Source: a virus
DNA: 45,345 bases
IMG/VR virus record: IMGVR_UViG_3300009506_000060
Location: 1-45,345 of that record
Reading direction: 5' to 3' (one strand)
The notes under the pieces were generated by a model. The model was not told the DNA's origin. It did no database searches and worked only from the letters and a program-made list of their open reading frames with translations. Numbering within the stretch: the first letter of the stretch is position 1; every line of letters begins with the position of its first letter. Both the position numbers and the translations under genes were made by a program. Shown piece after piece: positions 23,169 through 32,034 of this stretch.

Positions 23169-25133
23169 ATGGAAAATGAAATAGTAGATACCAGGGATGA
23201 AAGTGTTAGCGCTGGGGATGCGGTTGTCCAGGAAGCACTCGCCCGGTGGCAGGATGCAGACACGTATGAGGCTACCAATCGAGAGGAAGCCGAGGACGAC
23301 CTTAATATGCTGGCGGGGCGTAACCATTGGCCTGCTGATGTGGTTACAGATCGGGAGCGTAAGAAACGCCCGGTCCTTACCATAAACAAATTACCCTCGT
23401 TTACTGATCAGGTTACCAACGATAGCAGAATGAACAAGCGGTCCATCAAGGTCCTTCCATACTCAGGGGGAGCTACAAAGGAGGTAGCGGACCTTATCGC
23501 CGGGCACATCCGTCAGATCGAGGATGTATCCCACGCGGATATAGCGTACCAGACGGCGCACGACGGTGCAGTTAATAATGGGTTTGGGTTCTTCCGTATC
23601 GTAACTGAGTACGAATCCGATACCAGCTTTGACCAGGTTATACGGATAAAGAGGATACGCAATCCATTCGTGGTGAGGTTGGATCCGGCCCATCAGGAGT
23701 TTGAGGCAGAGGATGGGCGCTACGCCTTCGTGGAGGAGGATATAAGCGTAGACGAGTATGAGGCCCGCTACCCAGGACGGACTCGACCTACTCCATTCCC
23801 CAATGCGGGGGATATATACAACATATGGGTGTCGGAGGACAGGATAAAAGTAGCGGAGTACTGGGTTAAGCGCCCAGAGGTAAAACGCCTATACTTGCTG
23901 AGTGATAACCGAGTAGTGGATGGAGATGAGTGGGACAAAGTATCCGACGACCTGCAGGCCGAGGTTGTCGCGTATCAGGAACAGATACGATCCATACCCC
24001 AGGGTGAGCCGATACCTCCTCCCCCTCCCCCGGTCCCCACAGTGGTGAAGGAGAGGAAGGTCAACACCCACTACATTGAGCAGTATCTGCTAGACGGGAA
24101 GCAAATCCTAGACGGGCCTAATCGTTGGGCGGGTAAATATATCCCTATAGTGCCCGTATGGGGCAAGGAAATTATAATTAACGACGAGCGTATCCTCCGG
24201 TCCCTTATCCGATTCGCAAAGGATCCTCAGCGTATGTACAACTACTTCCGCACTGCTGCAGTAGAGACGGTAGCCCTTGCCCCTAAGGCCCCGTATATTG
24301 CAGATGAAAGACAACTGGAGGGACACGAAGAGGAATGGGAGTCAGCTAATCAGGAGAATCCGTCGGTGTTACTGTACCGTGGCGTACCAGGGCTTGAGGC
24401 CCCCAAACGCCAGGTGGTTACCCAGACTGCTTTGGGAGAGATTACCGAGGCTAATATCAGCAACGACGAGATGAAGGCAACTACCTCCTTGTTTGACGCC
24501 TCCCTGGGGGCGCAGGGTAATGAAGTGTCTGGCCGTGCCATATTTGCCCGGCAGCGTGAGGGGGATGTGGCCCATTTTATATTCCACGACAATCTCAACA
24601 TCGCCATACGATATGCAGGGGAAATATTGGTGGATCTCACCCCCCGAATATATGACACCCAACGGCAAATAATGGTCAAACAGGAGGATGGGGAAGAATA
24701 CCCTGTACTTATAAACCAGACGGTAGTGGACCAGTCCACCGGGGAGGAGGTGATCCTAAACGATCTGAGCCTGGGAGAGTATAAGGTTACGGTGACAACT
24801 GGTCCCAGCTATACTACTGCCCGCGTCGAGGCAGCGCAGAATATGATGGACTTCGCCAGGGTATCTCCGGAGGTGGGGTCCATGATCCTCGACCTGATCG
24901 CGGAAAACCTGGATTGGCCGGGGGCGGCGAAGATAATGAAGCGCATCGACTGGATCATGAAGTCCAAGGGGATCAATTTTGACCAACCCCCGCAGCCCCC
25001 ACCGCCCAGCACCGATGATACCATCAAAGATCGTAAGGCAGAGTCTATTTTCCTGGGTAATGAGAAAAAGAAATTGGATATAGTAGAACAAAGGAGGAGT
25101 TTGATAAATGAGCAAACGAGAGGAACTGCGTGA
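23169..25133 (+). CDS. Portal protein (P22 type)
   Basis: The product is 654 aa. The ATG follows GGAGGATAAGCAGTAA. The protein matches the P22-like portal family by length, order and segments. The N-terminus has EAEDDLNMLAGRNHWPADV and RPVLTINKLPSFTDQVTNDS, the usual start of this family. QTAHDGAVNNGFGFFRI and the Pro-rich loop (PPPPPPVPT, about residue 284) follow. The portal is the dodecameric vertex ring through which DNA is packaged and ejected, and it binds terminase and tail factors. It is the first gene with normal phage composition after the AT-rich cassette. Confidence 0.9.
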   Translation: MENEIVDTRDESVSAGDAVVQEALARWQDADTYEATNREEAEDDLNMLAGRNHWPADVVTDRERKKRPVLTINKLPSFTDQVTNDSRMNKRSIKVLPYSGGATKEVADLIAGHIRQIEDVSHADIAYQTAHDGAVNNGFGFFRIVTEYESDTSFDQVIRIKRIRNPFVVRLDPAHQEFEAEDGRYAFVEEDISVDEYEARYPGRTRPTPFPNAGDIYNIWVSEDRIKVAEYWVKRPEVKRLYLLSDNRVVDGDEWDKVSDDLQAEVVAYQEQIRSIPQGEPIPPPPPPVPTVVKERKVNTHYIEQYLLDGKQILDGPNRWAGKYIPIVPVWGKEIIINDERILRSLIRFAKDPQRMYNYFRTAAVETVALAPKAPYIADERQLEGHEEEWESANQENPSVLLYRGVPGLEAPKRQVVTQTALGEITEANISNDEMKATTSLFDASLGAQGNEVSGRAIFARQREGDVAHFIFHDNLNIAIRYAGEILVDLTPRIYDTQRQIMVKQEDGEEYPVLINQTVVDQSTGEEVILNDLSLGEYKVTVTTGPSYTTARVEAAQNMMDFARVSPEVGSMILDLIAENLDWPGAAKIMKRIDWIMKSKGINFDQPPQPPPPSTDDTIKDRKAESIFLGNEKKKLDIVEQRRSLINEQTRGTA

Positions 25134-25305
25134 GGGAGATATTGAGGCGATAAACCGGGTCCGAGACCTGAGAGGGGCGGAACGCAGGGAGAGTGGCATG
25201 CCATTTCCGCGACAGGACCGGATCATTATTGACAAAGGTGGTCGCAGGGTGGTATACGACGTAGACAGAAGAGGTCGTGCAACCATCAAGGGATACGACG
25301 ACTGA
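25108..25305 (+). CDS. Small charged protein after portal
   Basis: The product is 65 aa, overlapping the portal end by 26 bases. The ATG follows GGAGGAGTTTGATAA. It is highly charged, with a beta pattern near the end (DRIIIDKGGRRVVYDVDRRG). No function is recognised. Its position between portal and scaffold suggests a head-assembly accessory. Confidence 0.65.
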   Translation: MSKREELREGDIEAINRVRDLRGAERRESGMPFPRQDRIIIDKGGRRVVYDVDRRGRATIKGYDD

Positions 25306-25314
25306 GGAGGTAAT

Positions 25315-25509
25315 ATGCCAGTAGGTAAAGGGAGATATAGGATAAAGACAACCAAGACAGGCAAGAAGGTAAGGTTACATTTTACCCCATCGGGTAAAGT
25401 GAACGAGGCCAAGAACATAAAGACCGGAGCGACGCATACCCCGGCGGAGTTTCGGAGGGACAGGGCGAAACGCAAGTCCAAGCGCAAGTCCAAACGTAGG
25501 GGGCACTAA
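25315..25509 (+). CDS. Small very basic protein
   Basis: The product is 64 aa. The ATG follows GAGGAGGTAAT. It is Lys/Arg-rich throughout and ends in an arginine/lysine repeat (KRKSKRKSKRRG). This composition suggests nucleic-acid binding or packaging with DNA in the head. It lies between portal and scaffold. Confidence 0.65.
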   Translation: MPVGKGRYRIKTTKTGKKVRLHFTPSGKVNEAKNIKTGATHTPAEFRRDRAKRKSKRKSKRRGH

Positions 25510-25536
25510 TTCGGTCATAGACCGCAGGAGGTAATT

Positions 25537-26301
25537 ATGGGTGATGAAGACACGGGGATTACCCCGCAAGAGGGCGAAACACCAGCGGAATCGCCACCCG
25601 CGACTGATGCCGGGGTAGTCGAGACCCCCGATACTGATGCCACCACGCCAAAGGGTGGGGTACAGGAAAGGATCGACAAACTTACTGCAGAGAAATATGA
25701 GGCAAGACGCGAGGCGGCATACTGGAGGGGTAAAGCGGAGTCCGCTCCTGCTGCCCCTGCACCAGCCACCCCGGCTGTGGAGGAACCACTCGACCCGAAC
25801 GACTTCGACACCGATGCCGAATATCGGCAGGCATTGGAGGAGCGTATTACCCGCAAAGTAATAGCCAAAGCCGAAGCGGGCCGGGCCAAATCCGCCGAGG
25901 ATGAACGTAGGGCGACCATGGTAAAGGCAGCGACGGAGGGACGCAAGGCGCACAAGGACTTCGACTCCGTGGCCCTCGATCCTACCGTCCCCGTAACTCC
26001 GACGATGTTTGAGGCAGCGGTGGGCGACTCCTTGGGTGAGGTCCTTTACTGGTTAGGTTCCAACCGGGGCGAAGCGTCCCGCATTGCCGGACTGTCAACC
26101 ACTCTGCAGATCAAGGAAATAGGCAAAATTGAAGCCAGGCTATCTGCTGGTATTACGCCAAAAACAACCAATGCTCCTACTCCCCCAACTACGGTGAAGG
26201 GTGGAGCAACCACCACCAAGCCCAAGGACCAGAGCAAGATGAACAGGGCAGAACTTAGGGCGGAATGGGATAAGGAGCGTAGACAACGATTAGGAGTATA
26301 A
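25537..26301 (+). CDS. Scaffolding protein
   Basis: The product is 254 aa. The ATG follows GCAGGAGGTAATT. It has an acidic, Pro/Thr-rich N-terminus, a coiled-coil region (RIDKLTAEKYEARREAAYWRGKAE, about 47-70), an Ala/Pro linker, then more helices and a basic C-terminus (LRAEWDKERRQRLGV). This composition and its position directly before the coat gene are typical of capsid scaffolds, whose basic C-terminal helix binds coat protein. The call rests on context and composition. Confidence 0.8.
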   Translation: MGDEDTGITPQEGETPAESPPATDAGVVETPDTDATTPKGGVQERIDKLTAEKYEARREAAYWRGKAESAPAAPAPATPAVEEPLDPNDFDTDAEYRQALEERITRKVIAKAEAGRAKSAEDERRATMVKAATEGRKAHKDFDSVALDPTVPVTPTMFEAAVGDSLGEVLYWLGSNRGEASRIAGLSTTLQIKEIGKIEARLSAGITPKTTNAPTPPTTVKGGATTTKPKDQSKMNRAELRAEWDKERRQRLGV

Positions 26302-26302
26302 T

Positions 26303-27550
26303 ATGTCTGATTCTTTTTTAACCCATAGTATGATCGCAGAGCGGGCTTTGTATGACCTGCAAAATGAGTTGACCTTCTCCCGTAACGTGTACCGGGGGTA
26401 CAACTCCGAGTTCAAGGCCGTTGGGCGTTTTAAGAAGGGCGCATCCGTGCCAATCATGCTGCCCAACAAATTCCGGGCCAAGGATGGTGCTACCCTGGAC
26501 GTCGTGGATGTATACGAGCGCAGTACCACCGTGTCCGTCGACAGCCAGAAGCACGTTGCATGGGACTTCCTGGAATCCGATTTGACTTTTAAGATCGAAG
26601 ATTTCAGTGCCAAGTACATCCGTCCGGCGTGCATTACCCTTGGCAACGTAGTGGATTACGATGGTATGGGTGAGTACGTCAACGTGCCCAACCTCGTTGG
26701 CACCCCTGGCACCCCCCCATCCACTTTCCAAGTCCTGGCCGATGTGGCCGAGAGGATGGACAATGAGGCCATCGTGCGCGAGGGCCGCGTTTGCACCCTA
26801 TCCCCTAAGGCCCATTGGGCTATGGCTGCGGGCGAACTCAAGGGCGTTTTTCAGCAGCAGATGGTCGACACCCTGCTGCGCAAGGGGTTTATTGGCCGGT
26901 TCGCCGTTATGGATTTCTTCATGGACCAGAACGTCCGGTCCCACACTGTCGGGACGTGGGATGCCGGGTCCACGGGGGTAATGAACGGTGCCACCGCCGA
27001 GGGTGCTACCAGCCTGGTTACCAATGGCTGGGCCGCATCCACCGTCATCCTGCAGAAGGGTGACGTCATCACCATTGCGGCAGTGTATGCGGTCAACCCC
27101 ATATCCGGTGTGGCCTGGGAGGGCCAGCAACTCCGCCAGTTTGTGGTCACCAGCCAGGTCACCAGTGGAGCGGGCGGGGCAGCTACCATCCCCATTTGGC
27201 CTACCATCTACAGTTCGGCAGCCACCGAGACGTATCTGCCGTACCAATCCATCGTCACCCTACCGCAGAATGGGGCGGCTATCACTGTCGTTGGGTCTGA
27301 TGCCACCGCCTATCCGCAGAACATTGCGCATCACCCCAACGCCTTCGCGTTAACCATGGTCCCGTTCGCCAAACCCAAGTCCGCTGGCCAGTCGGTCATG
27401 TGGGCTGGGGCCAATGATCCCCAATTGGGACTCTCGATCACCGTGGCGACGGCATTTGATATCGTCTATTACAAAGAGGTTACCCGTCTGGACATCCTAT
27501 ATGGTTGGGACACCATCGAGCCCAACTATGCTGTCCGAATTACCGGGTAG
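26303..27550 (+). CDS. Major capsid protein (P22 gp5-like)
   Basis: The product is 415 aa, the usual length for P22-type coat proteins. The N-terminus (HSMIAERALYDLQNELTFSR then VYRGYNSEF) and the segment KKGASVPIMLPNKF fit the family. The C-terminal PFAKPKSAGQS and VATAFDIVYYKEVTRLDI match its end. It forms the HK97-fold shell. It lies directly after the scaffold gene (1 base gap), and a strong stem-loop follows the stop. Confidence 0.9.
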   Translation: MSDSFLTHSMIAERALYDLQNELTFSRNVYRGYNSEFKAVGRFKKGASVPIMLPNKFRAKDGATLDVVDVYERSTTVSVDSQKHVAWDFLESDLTFKIEDFSAKYIRPACITLGNVVDYDGMGEYVNVPNLVGTPGTPPSTFQVLADVAERMDNEAIVREGRVCTLSPKAHWAMAAGELKGVFQQQMVDTLLRKGFIGRFAVMDFFMDQNVRSHTVGTWDAGSTGVMNGATAEGATSLVTNGWAASTVILQKGDVITIAAVYAVNPISGVAWEGQQLRQFVVTSQVTSGAGGAATIPIWPTIYSSAATETYLPYQSIVTLPQNGAAITVVGSDATAYPQNIAHHPNAFALTMVPFAKPKSAGQSVMWAGANDPQLGLSITVATAFDIVYYKEVTRLDILYGWDTIEPNYAVRITG

Positions 27551-27571
27551 AACCGCGCCGGGGAGGGCGCA

Positions 27572-27613
27572 AAGTTCCTCCCCTCTCCAGAAGCCACAAG
27601 GGGGGAGGAACTT
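27572..27613 (+). terminator. Strong stem-loop after the coat gene
   Basis: AAGTTCCTCCCC (27572-27583) and GGGGAGGAACTT (27602-27613) are perfect 12-bp inverted repeats with an 18-nt loop. There is no clean T-run after the stem, so it probably acts as a partial terminator or protects the 3' end of the abundant coat mRNA. Confidence 0.6.
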
Positions 27614-27648
27614 CTACTAAACGCAGGGCTTAACTAAGGAGAAGTAAA

Positions 27649-28575
27649 ATGGGATTAGGATTAAGATTCAGCCCACTGGAGTGGGATCCGGTTAGTCAGA
27701 TGTTTGATTTTGGTGGGGGAGGGGTAGCTGGTATGTCCCTGGAGGACACCCCTGGACCCAAATGGTACGTCGACCCCAACAAAGGATCGTCCGGATCTGG
27801 AAAATCGTGGTCCAGGGCCTTCCGCACCATCACCGAGGCATTGGCCGTCATAGCCAGGGCTGGCACCAAGTACCCCAGCGTATTCCTCGCTCCTGGTGAT
27901 TATGACGAGGGCACCACCATCAATTTGTCGATCCAGGGGACCCGTCTTATCGCACCCCTTAACAACCGGTACCAGAACAAGGCAATGTTGATGGACGGTG
28001 CCCAGTCGGGGTACGACCTTCTGACCATAAATAACCACGAGTGTGTGGTTGATGGTCTTGCCCTGTCTGCCGCTGTGGATACCTACGATGGCGTTGTGAT
28101 CGGGGGTACCGCTCCGGCGTACAAAGTGCTTATCCAGAATTGCCGCCTGGATGGGTGGTCCGGTGAGTATGGTGTACAGGCCGGTGCGGTCAATGATTGT
28201 CCCGACCTCGCAATACTTAACTGTCTGTTCCGGAGCTGGAATACGGCGGCATGCCAGTTAAACGTAACCCGTGGACACTTCATTGGCAATTTGGTCCATG
28301 TGGTTACCGATAAAATTGGACTGGAGCATATACCCGCCGGTGGTGATAGGCCGGACAACGTGTATATAAACAACCGTTTCAGCGCGGTTGCTAATGCCAG
28401 TACGACCGGAATCAAGTTTACCGGAGCGCCGAACAATGGAACCATCATGGTTGGTGACAACAGGTTCTACGGAACCTTCGACACCACCATCACCAAGATC
28501 GCAGCCTATGCTGGGGTGCTCAACTACGTGTCCGACAATGCTGGGGGTAACACTCTGGTGGATACGGTTACTTAG
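27649..28575 (+). CDS. Beta-helix protein next to the coat gene, no signal peptide
   Basis: The product is 308 aa. The ATG follows AAGGAGAAGTAAA. The opening 35 or so residues (GLRFSPLEWDPVSQMFDFGG) could be an attachment segment. Then KWYVDPNKGSSGSGKSWSRA starts a pectate-lyase-like right-handed beta-helix (APGDYDEGTTINLSIQGTR, VVDGLALSAAVDTYDGVVIG). Unlike the beta-helix proteins of the upstream cassette it has no export signal, as expected for a virion part. Its place suggests a capsid-surface or tail decoration. Function is unproven. Confidence 0.65.
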   Translation: MGLGLRFSPLEWDPVSQMFDFGGGGVAGMSLEDTPGPKWYVDPNKGSSGSGKSWSRAFRTITEALAVIARAGTKYPSVFLAPGDYDEGTTINLSIQGTRLIAPLNNRYQNKAMLMDGAQSGYDLLTINNHECVVDGLALSAAVDTYDGVVIGGTAPAYKVLIQNCRLDGWSGEYGVQAGAVNDCPDLAILNCLFRSWNTAACQLNVTRGHFIGNLVHVVTDKIGLEHIPAGGDRPDNVYINNRFSAVANASTTGIKFTGAPNNGTIMVGDNRFYGTFDTTITKIAAYAGVLNYVSDNAGGNTLVDTVT

Positions 28576-28583
28576 GGGAAACA

Positions 28584-28847
28584 ATGCCTACTTGCATTTC
28601 ACGCATATGTCCCCTGTGTGGGGGGGACGGATTGTGGCCGAACACCGTCGAGGATGAGTTCGGAAACTCCACCCCCCACCCTAACCCTGGGCCATGCCCT
28701 GGGTGCGGGGGCAATGGAAAGATATCGTGCTACGAACTGGATCCATCCATAGCCAACTCACTGGACGCAATAACATCCTCTATCTCCAGGGGATTTCAGG
28801 CGGTATTGGCCAAACTGGATGATATAACCAATTTGCTGGCACCATAG
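28584..28847 (+). CDS. Small protein with DnaJ-like zinc-finger motifs
   Basis: The product is 87 aa. The ATG follows AGGGGAAACA. CPLCGGDG (about residues 9-16) and CPGCGGNGK (about 38-46) are CxxCxGxG pairs as in the zinc domain of DnaJ. A 40-residue C-terminal helical tail (SIANSLDAITSSISRGFQAV) may be a coiled coil. It could be a small chaperone or an assembly factor for the neighbouring virion proteins. Confidence 0.65.
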   Translation: MPTCISRICPLCGGDGLWPNTVEDEFGNSTPHPNPGPCPGCGGNGKISCYELDPSIANSLDAITSSISRGFQAVLAKLDDITNLLAP

Positions 28848-28855
28848 GAGGTAAC

Positions 28856-29176
28856 ATGCCTAACCAAGATCCGTATAAGGTGGCCCCAACCTGGCTTTTC
28901 AACGAACAGGGGGACACCAAGCTGTTCAACACGCAGGAGGAGGTGGACTCCGCCTGGGAGTCCGGCTGGTTCGGACCCCCATGGCTTATGCGCTCCGCCC
29001 CACTCCTGTCCGGTCTGGAGTGGACCAAAAACCAGTTGGCCTCCATGGTAGCCACCGACGCCCGGTACGCCGGGTTCAAGGTCAACACCCGCAGAAACGT
29101 GGAGGAGTTGAGGTCCGAACTGGTAGAGTACGAGGTGGCACGCGGCCTTAAGGATGTGATCGTCGGGGAGGAATAA
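28856..29176 (+). CDS. Hypothetical protein in the head-tail joining region
   Basis: The product is 106 aa. The ATG follows AGGAGGTAAC. Mixed alpha/beta with a short Trp-rich segment (DSAWESGWFGPPW). Its C-terminal part (FKVNTRRNVEELRSELVEYE) is helical. It overlaps the next start by one base. Between coat and tail accessory genes, a structural or joining role is plausible but unproven. Confidence 0.6.
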   Translation: MPNQDPYKVAPTWLFNEQGDTKLFNTQEEVDSAWESGWFGPPWLMRSAPLLSGLEWTKNQLASMVATDARYAGFKVNTRRNVEELRSELVEYEVARGLKDVIVGEE

Positions 29177-29907
29177 TGATACTGGTTGGAAGTGGCGGGG
29201 TTACCGCCAATGACCTTATCAAGAGGGCACTCCGCAAGGCCAGGATAATATCATCATACCAGGAACCTACGGAGATCCAGGCCAAGGACGCTTTTGACGA
29301 CCTCAACGACCTAATAGAGGCCTGGTCTATAGAGAAGTTGATGGTACTTGCCACAGTGGAGGAGGAGTTTACCCTCGTCGTGGGTACCGCAGAGTACGAA
29401 TGGGGTGACGGAGCCACCTTTGATTCCGATCGTCCCATCCACGTATATGATGATTGCTACCTGCGCCTGGATGGGACTGACTACCCCGTACCGGTTCGCC
29501 CAATAGAGGAGTATAGGGCCAGGACGGACAAATCTACCCCAGGGTACCCCAACATTGTGTCTTACCTGAATACATATCCCAATGGGGTAATCCACTTCAA
29601 TCCCCCTCCCTCCTCCGCCTTCACATTCCACGTCCGGTCCCGCAAGGCCCTGGTGGAATTCCCCGCCAGGACCAGTCGCGTATCCATGGAGCCGGGTATG
29701 CGCCGGGCACTGTGGACCAACCTGGCAGTGGACCTATGTATAGGGTATGGCAAGACTGCATCCAAGGAGTTGCTGGCTGCTGCATATGAGTCCAAGGATG
29801 CAATTAAGAGGGGCAACTCCAGGATGCTACGTCGGATGAGTACCCCGGAACTGCACGCAATGACCAGATTTAGAACCGGATCCATAACCAGGGGGCCATG
29901 GGGATAA
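29176..29907 (+). CDS. P22 gp4-like tail accessory factor (head completion)
   Basis: The product is 243 aa. The ATG follows GGGGAGGAATA. The N-terminus TANDLIKRALRKARII and FDDLNDLIEAWSIEKLMV are the typical start of the gp4 family, which binds the portal and seals packaged DNA. The segments EYRARTDKSTPGYPNIVSYL and AVDLCIGYGKTASKEL also fit. It precedes the gp10-like gene as in P22-type phages. Confidence 0.82.
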   Translation: MILVGSGGVTANDLIKRALRKARIISSYQEPTEIQAKDAFDDLNDLIEAWSIEKLMVLATVEEEFTLVVGTAEYEWGDGATFDSDRPIHVYDDCYLRLDGTDYPVPVRPIEEYRARTDKSTPGYPNIVSYLNTYPNGVIHFNPPPSSAFTFHVRSRKALVEFPARTSRVSMEPGMRRALWTNLAVDLCIGYGKTASKELLAAAYESKDAIKRGNSRMLRRMSTPELHAMTRFRTGSITRGPWG

Positions 29908-31349
29908 TGGGACGAAAGATCGAAATACCATTCACCGGTCCGGCCTATGAGTCGGAGTCTCCATTTGCATCCAGCCAGAGGTGTATCAACTTCTACCTCC
30001 GTCCCTACCCTGAGATGGGAGAGAACAAGATGGCCCTGTTCGGTACCCCTGGCCTAGAGGAGTGGGTGGACCTAGGGGAGGAAGTGGCCGTAAAGGATAT
30101 GGTAGTCTATGGCTCCTTCCTATATGTAGTGGCTGGCAACAAACTGTACGCCATAGACCAGACCGGCAATGTGACGAATAGTGTATCGCTGGGTGCCCTG
30201 CGCCGGATGATACAAGCCTCTACCAATGGAGTCGATGTAACCGTGGTCAATGGTACGAATGGCTACGTGTATGACATAACCACTGGGGTGGCCTCGGAAA
30301 TATCCGATGCTGATTTTCCAGGAGGAGACAACATCATCCAGGTGGATGGGTACTATCTGGTCAATAAGCCGGGTACTGGTCAGATATACCGGTCCGACAT
30401 CAATGACGGAAGTAGCTGGGATGGACTGAGCTTCTCCAGTGCCGGGGGCAATCCTGACCCATTGGTCGCCCTGGTAGCCGACCATCGCGATGCATATCTA
30501 ATAAACCAATTGTCAACCGAGGTGTGGTACAATACCGGCCTCCCCACGTTTAACTTCGCCAGGGCTGAGGGGGCGTATATAGAGATGGGCGGTGTGTCCA
30601 GTTTTGCCCGAACCCGCATAAACAACGGAGTGTACTGGATAGGCCAGGACGAAAATGGGCAGGGTCAGGTGTTTCAATCCGTAGGGAGGGTTCCGAGAGC
30701 TATAAGTCCTCCGCATATCACCAGGATAATAAGCTCCTATGGGGACTTATCCAGTTCCTTTATGTTCTCCTACCAACAGGACGGACACGCCTTCGTGGTA
30801 TGTCAGTTCCCGGACCACAACGCCACCTGGGTATATGACTCGGTGGTAGGCCAATGGCACTCCAGATCCTCCAAGCTGGGGGTGACTCAGACCGACGGAA
30901 GGTGGAGGGCCAACTGCCATGCATCCTTCGGAGGGTACAACCTGGTGGGGGACTACAGCAACGGAAAAATATACCGTCTCCGGACCGACGTGTATGACGA
31001 GGATGGGGTTCCCATAGTATCCCGAAGGACCGCCCCCGTTATCAGGAAGAATCAGTCCCCCATCACCGTGGACAAACTGCACGTGATAACGGAGCCGGGC
31101 GTAGGGCTGGCCTCTGGTTCGGATGAGGACGTGGATCCCCAAGCCATGATACGCTGGAGTATTGATGCGGGGCGGAATTGGTCCCCCGAAGTGCAGGCCC
31201 CGTTGGGCAAAATTGGGGAGACGAACAATGAGTGCAGCCTGACGCAACTGGGCCAGGGGCGTAACTGGGTATTCGACTTCTCCATAAGTGCAGCAGTAAA
31301 GAGAGTAGTGCTTGGGGCCGTAGCGGAGGTAGAACTGGATGAAGACTAA
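29898..31349 (+). CDS. P22 gp10-like packaged-DNA stabilisation protein
   Basis: The product is 483 aa. Starts exist at 29898 and 29907. The opening KIEIPFTGPAYESESPFASSQ then CINFYLRPYPE and LFGTPGLEEW is the strong signature of the gp10 tail-hub family. The body is beta-propeller-like (VVYGSFLYVVAGNKLYAID, VNGTNGYVYDI). In P22 gp10 forms a hexamer between gp4 and the needle and spikes. It overlaps both neighbours by about 10 bases. Confidence 0.87.
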   Translation: MGIMGRKIEIPFTGPAYESESPFASSQRCINFYLRPYPEMGENKMALFGTPGLEEWVDLGEEVAVKDMVVYGSFLYVVAGNKLYAIDQTGNVTNSVSLGALRRMIQASTNGVDVTVVNGTNGYVYDITTGVASEISDADFPGGDNIIQVDGYYLVNKPGTGQIYRSDINDGSSWDGLSFSSAGGNPDPLVALVADHRDAYLINQLSTEVWYNTGLPTFNFARAEGAYIEMGGVSSFARTRINNGVYWIGQDENGQGQVFQSVGRVPRAISPPHITRIISSYGDLSSSFMFSYQQDGHAFVVCQFPDHNATWVYDSVVGQWHSRSSKLGVTQTDGRWRANCHASFGGYNLVGDYSNGKIYRLRTDVYDEDGVPIVSRRTAPVIRKNQSPITVDKLHVITEPGVGLASGSDEDVDPQAMIRWSIDAGRNWSPEVQAPLGKIGETNNECSLTQLGQGRNWVFDFSISAAVKRVVLGAVAEVELDED

Positions 31350-31566
31350 AGTGGATCTACCGTCGGTGGCCAGGTCATCCCTATTGGTGGGGGAGAGATT
31401 ATCCCCGGAGTGGCAAAGATTCTTCACATCTCTGTACGACAGAGTTGGGGGCAATTCCCCGCAAGAAGATGATATAGATGAGGCTGATGGTAGCCTGGCA
31501 GACGCCACCCGCGCAATAAACGAAATAATTGCCGCTCTAAAGACATACAGAGTGACATCGGACTAG
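31339..31566 (+). CDS. Small tail-region protein
   Basis: The product is 75 aa. The ATG overlaps the gp10 stop region and follows GAGGTAGAACTGG. The motif SPEWQRFFTSLYDRVGGNSP is frequent in small phage tail or head-tail proteins, and the C-terminus is helical and acidic. No function is known. Confidence 0.65.
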   Translation: MKTKVDLPSVARSSLLVGERLSPEWQRFFTSLYDRVGGNSPQEDDIDEADGSLADATRAINEIIAALKTYRVTSD

Positions 31567-31574
31567 GGGAGTAT

Positions 31575-32033
31575 ATGGCATCTATACGGAAGGCACAGGT
31601 TAGGGACATCCCGCGCATACTTGAGATGGCCCACGGATTTTACGAGTATGGTATCAAGGACAAGGGGCTGAGGTACGAGGAAGAGTCCTTCGCCCAGTAC
31701 ATTCTATTCATGATAACCAACCCACATACCACGGTACTGGTTGCCGCTGTCGGGGAAGACATAGTGGGCACCATCTCCGGAATCCTCAGTCCCTGGTTTA
31801 TGGACTTTGGTCAGGGAGTACTTACGGAGCAATGGTGGTGGGTAGAACCAGGCAATAGGGGCAGTGGTATTGCCAACGATTTGCTGCAGCACCTTATCAA
31901 CTGGGGTAAAGCACATGGGGCAGTCCGGCTGGTCATGGTGTCCCTGGGATCGGGCATCGAGCGGGAGGTAATGGACCTGTACGAACGGAGGGGATTCACC
32001 TATGTGGAGTCCCACTTCATCAAGGAGATATGA
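31575..32033 (+). CDS. GNAT-family acetyltransferase
   Basis: The product is 152 aa. The ATG follows AGGGGAGTAT. The N-terminus IRKAQVRDIPRILEMAHGFY, the beta strands around TVLVAAVGEDIVGTISG, and the acetyl-CoA loop region WWVEPGNRGSGIANDLLQHL (about residues 90-109) are standard GNAT features. LYERRGFTYVESHFIKEI closes the fold. Such enzymes are frequent in the virion region of P22-like and T7-like phages. The substrate is unknown. Confidence 0.88.
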   Translation: MASIRKAQVRDIPRILEMAHGFYEYGIKDKGLRYEEESFAQYILFMITNPHTTVLVAAVGEDIVGTISGILSPWFMDFGQGVLTEQWWWVEPGNRGSGIANDLLQHLINWGKAHGAVRLVMVSLGSGIEREVMDLYERRGFTYVESHFIKEI

Positions 32034-32034
32034 C

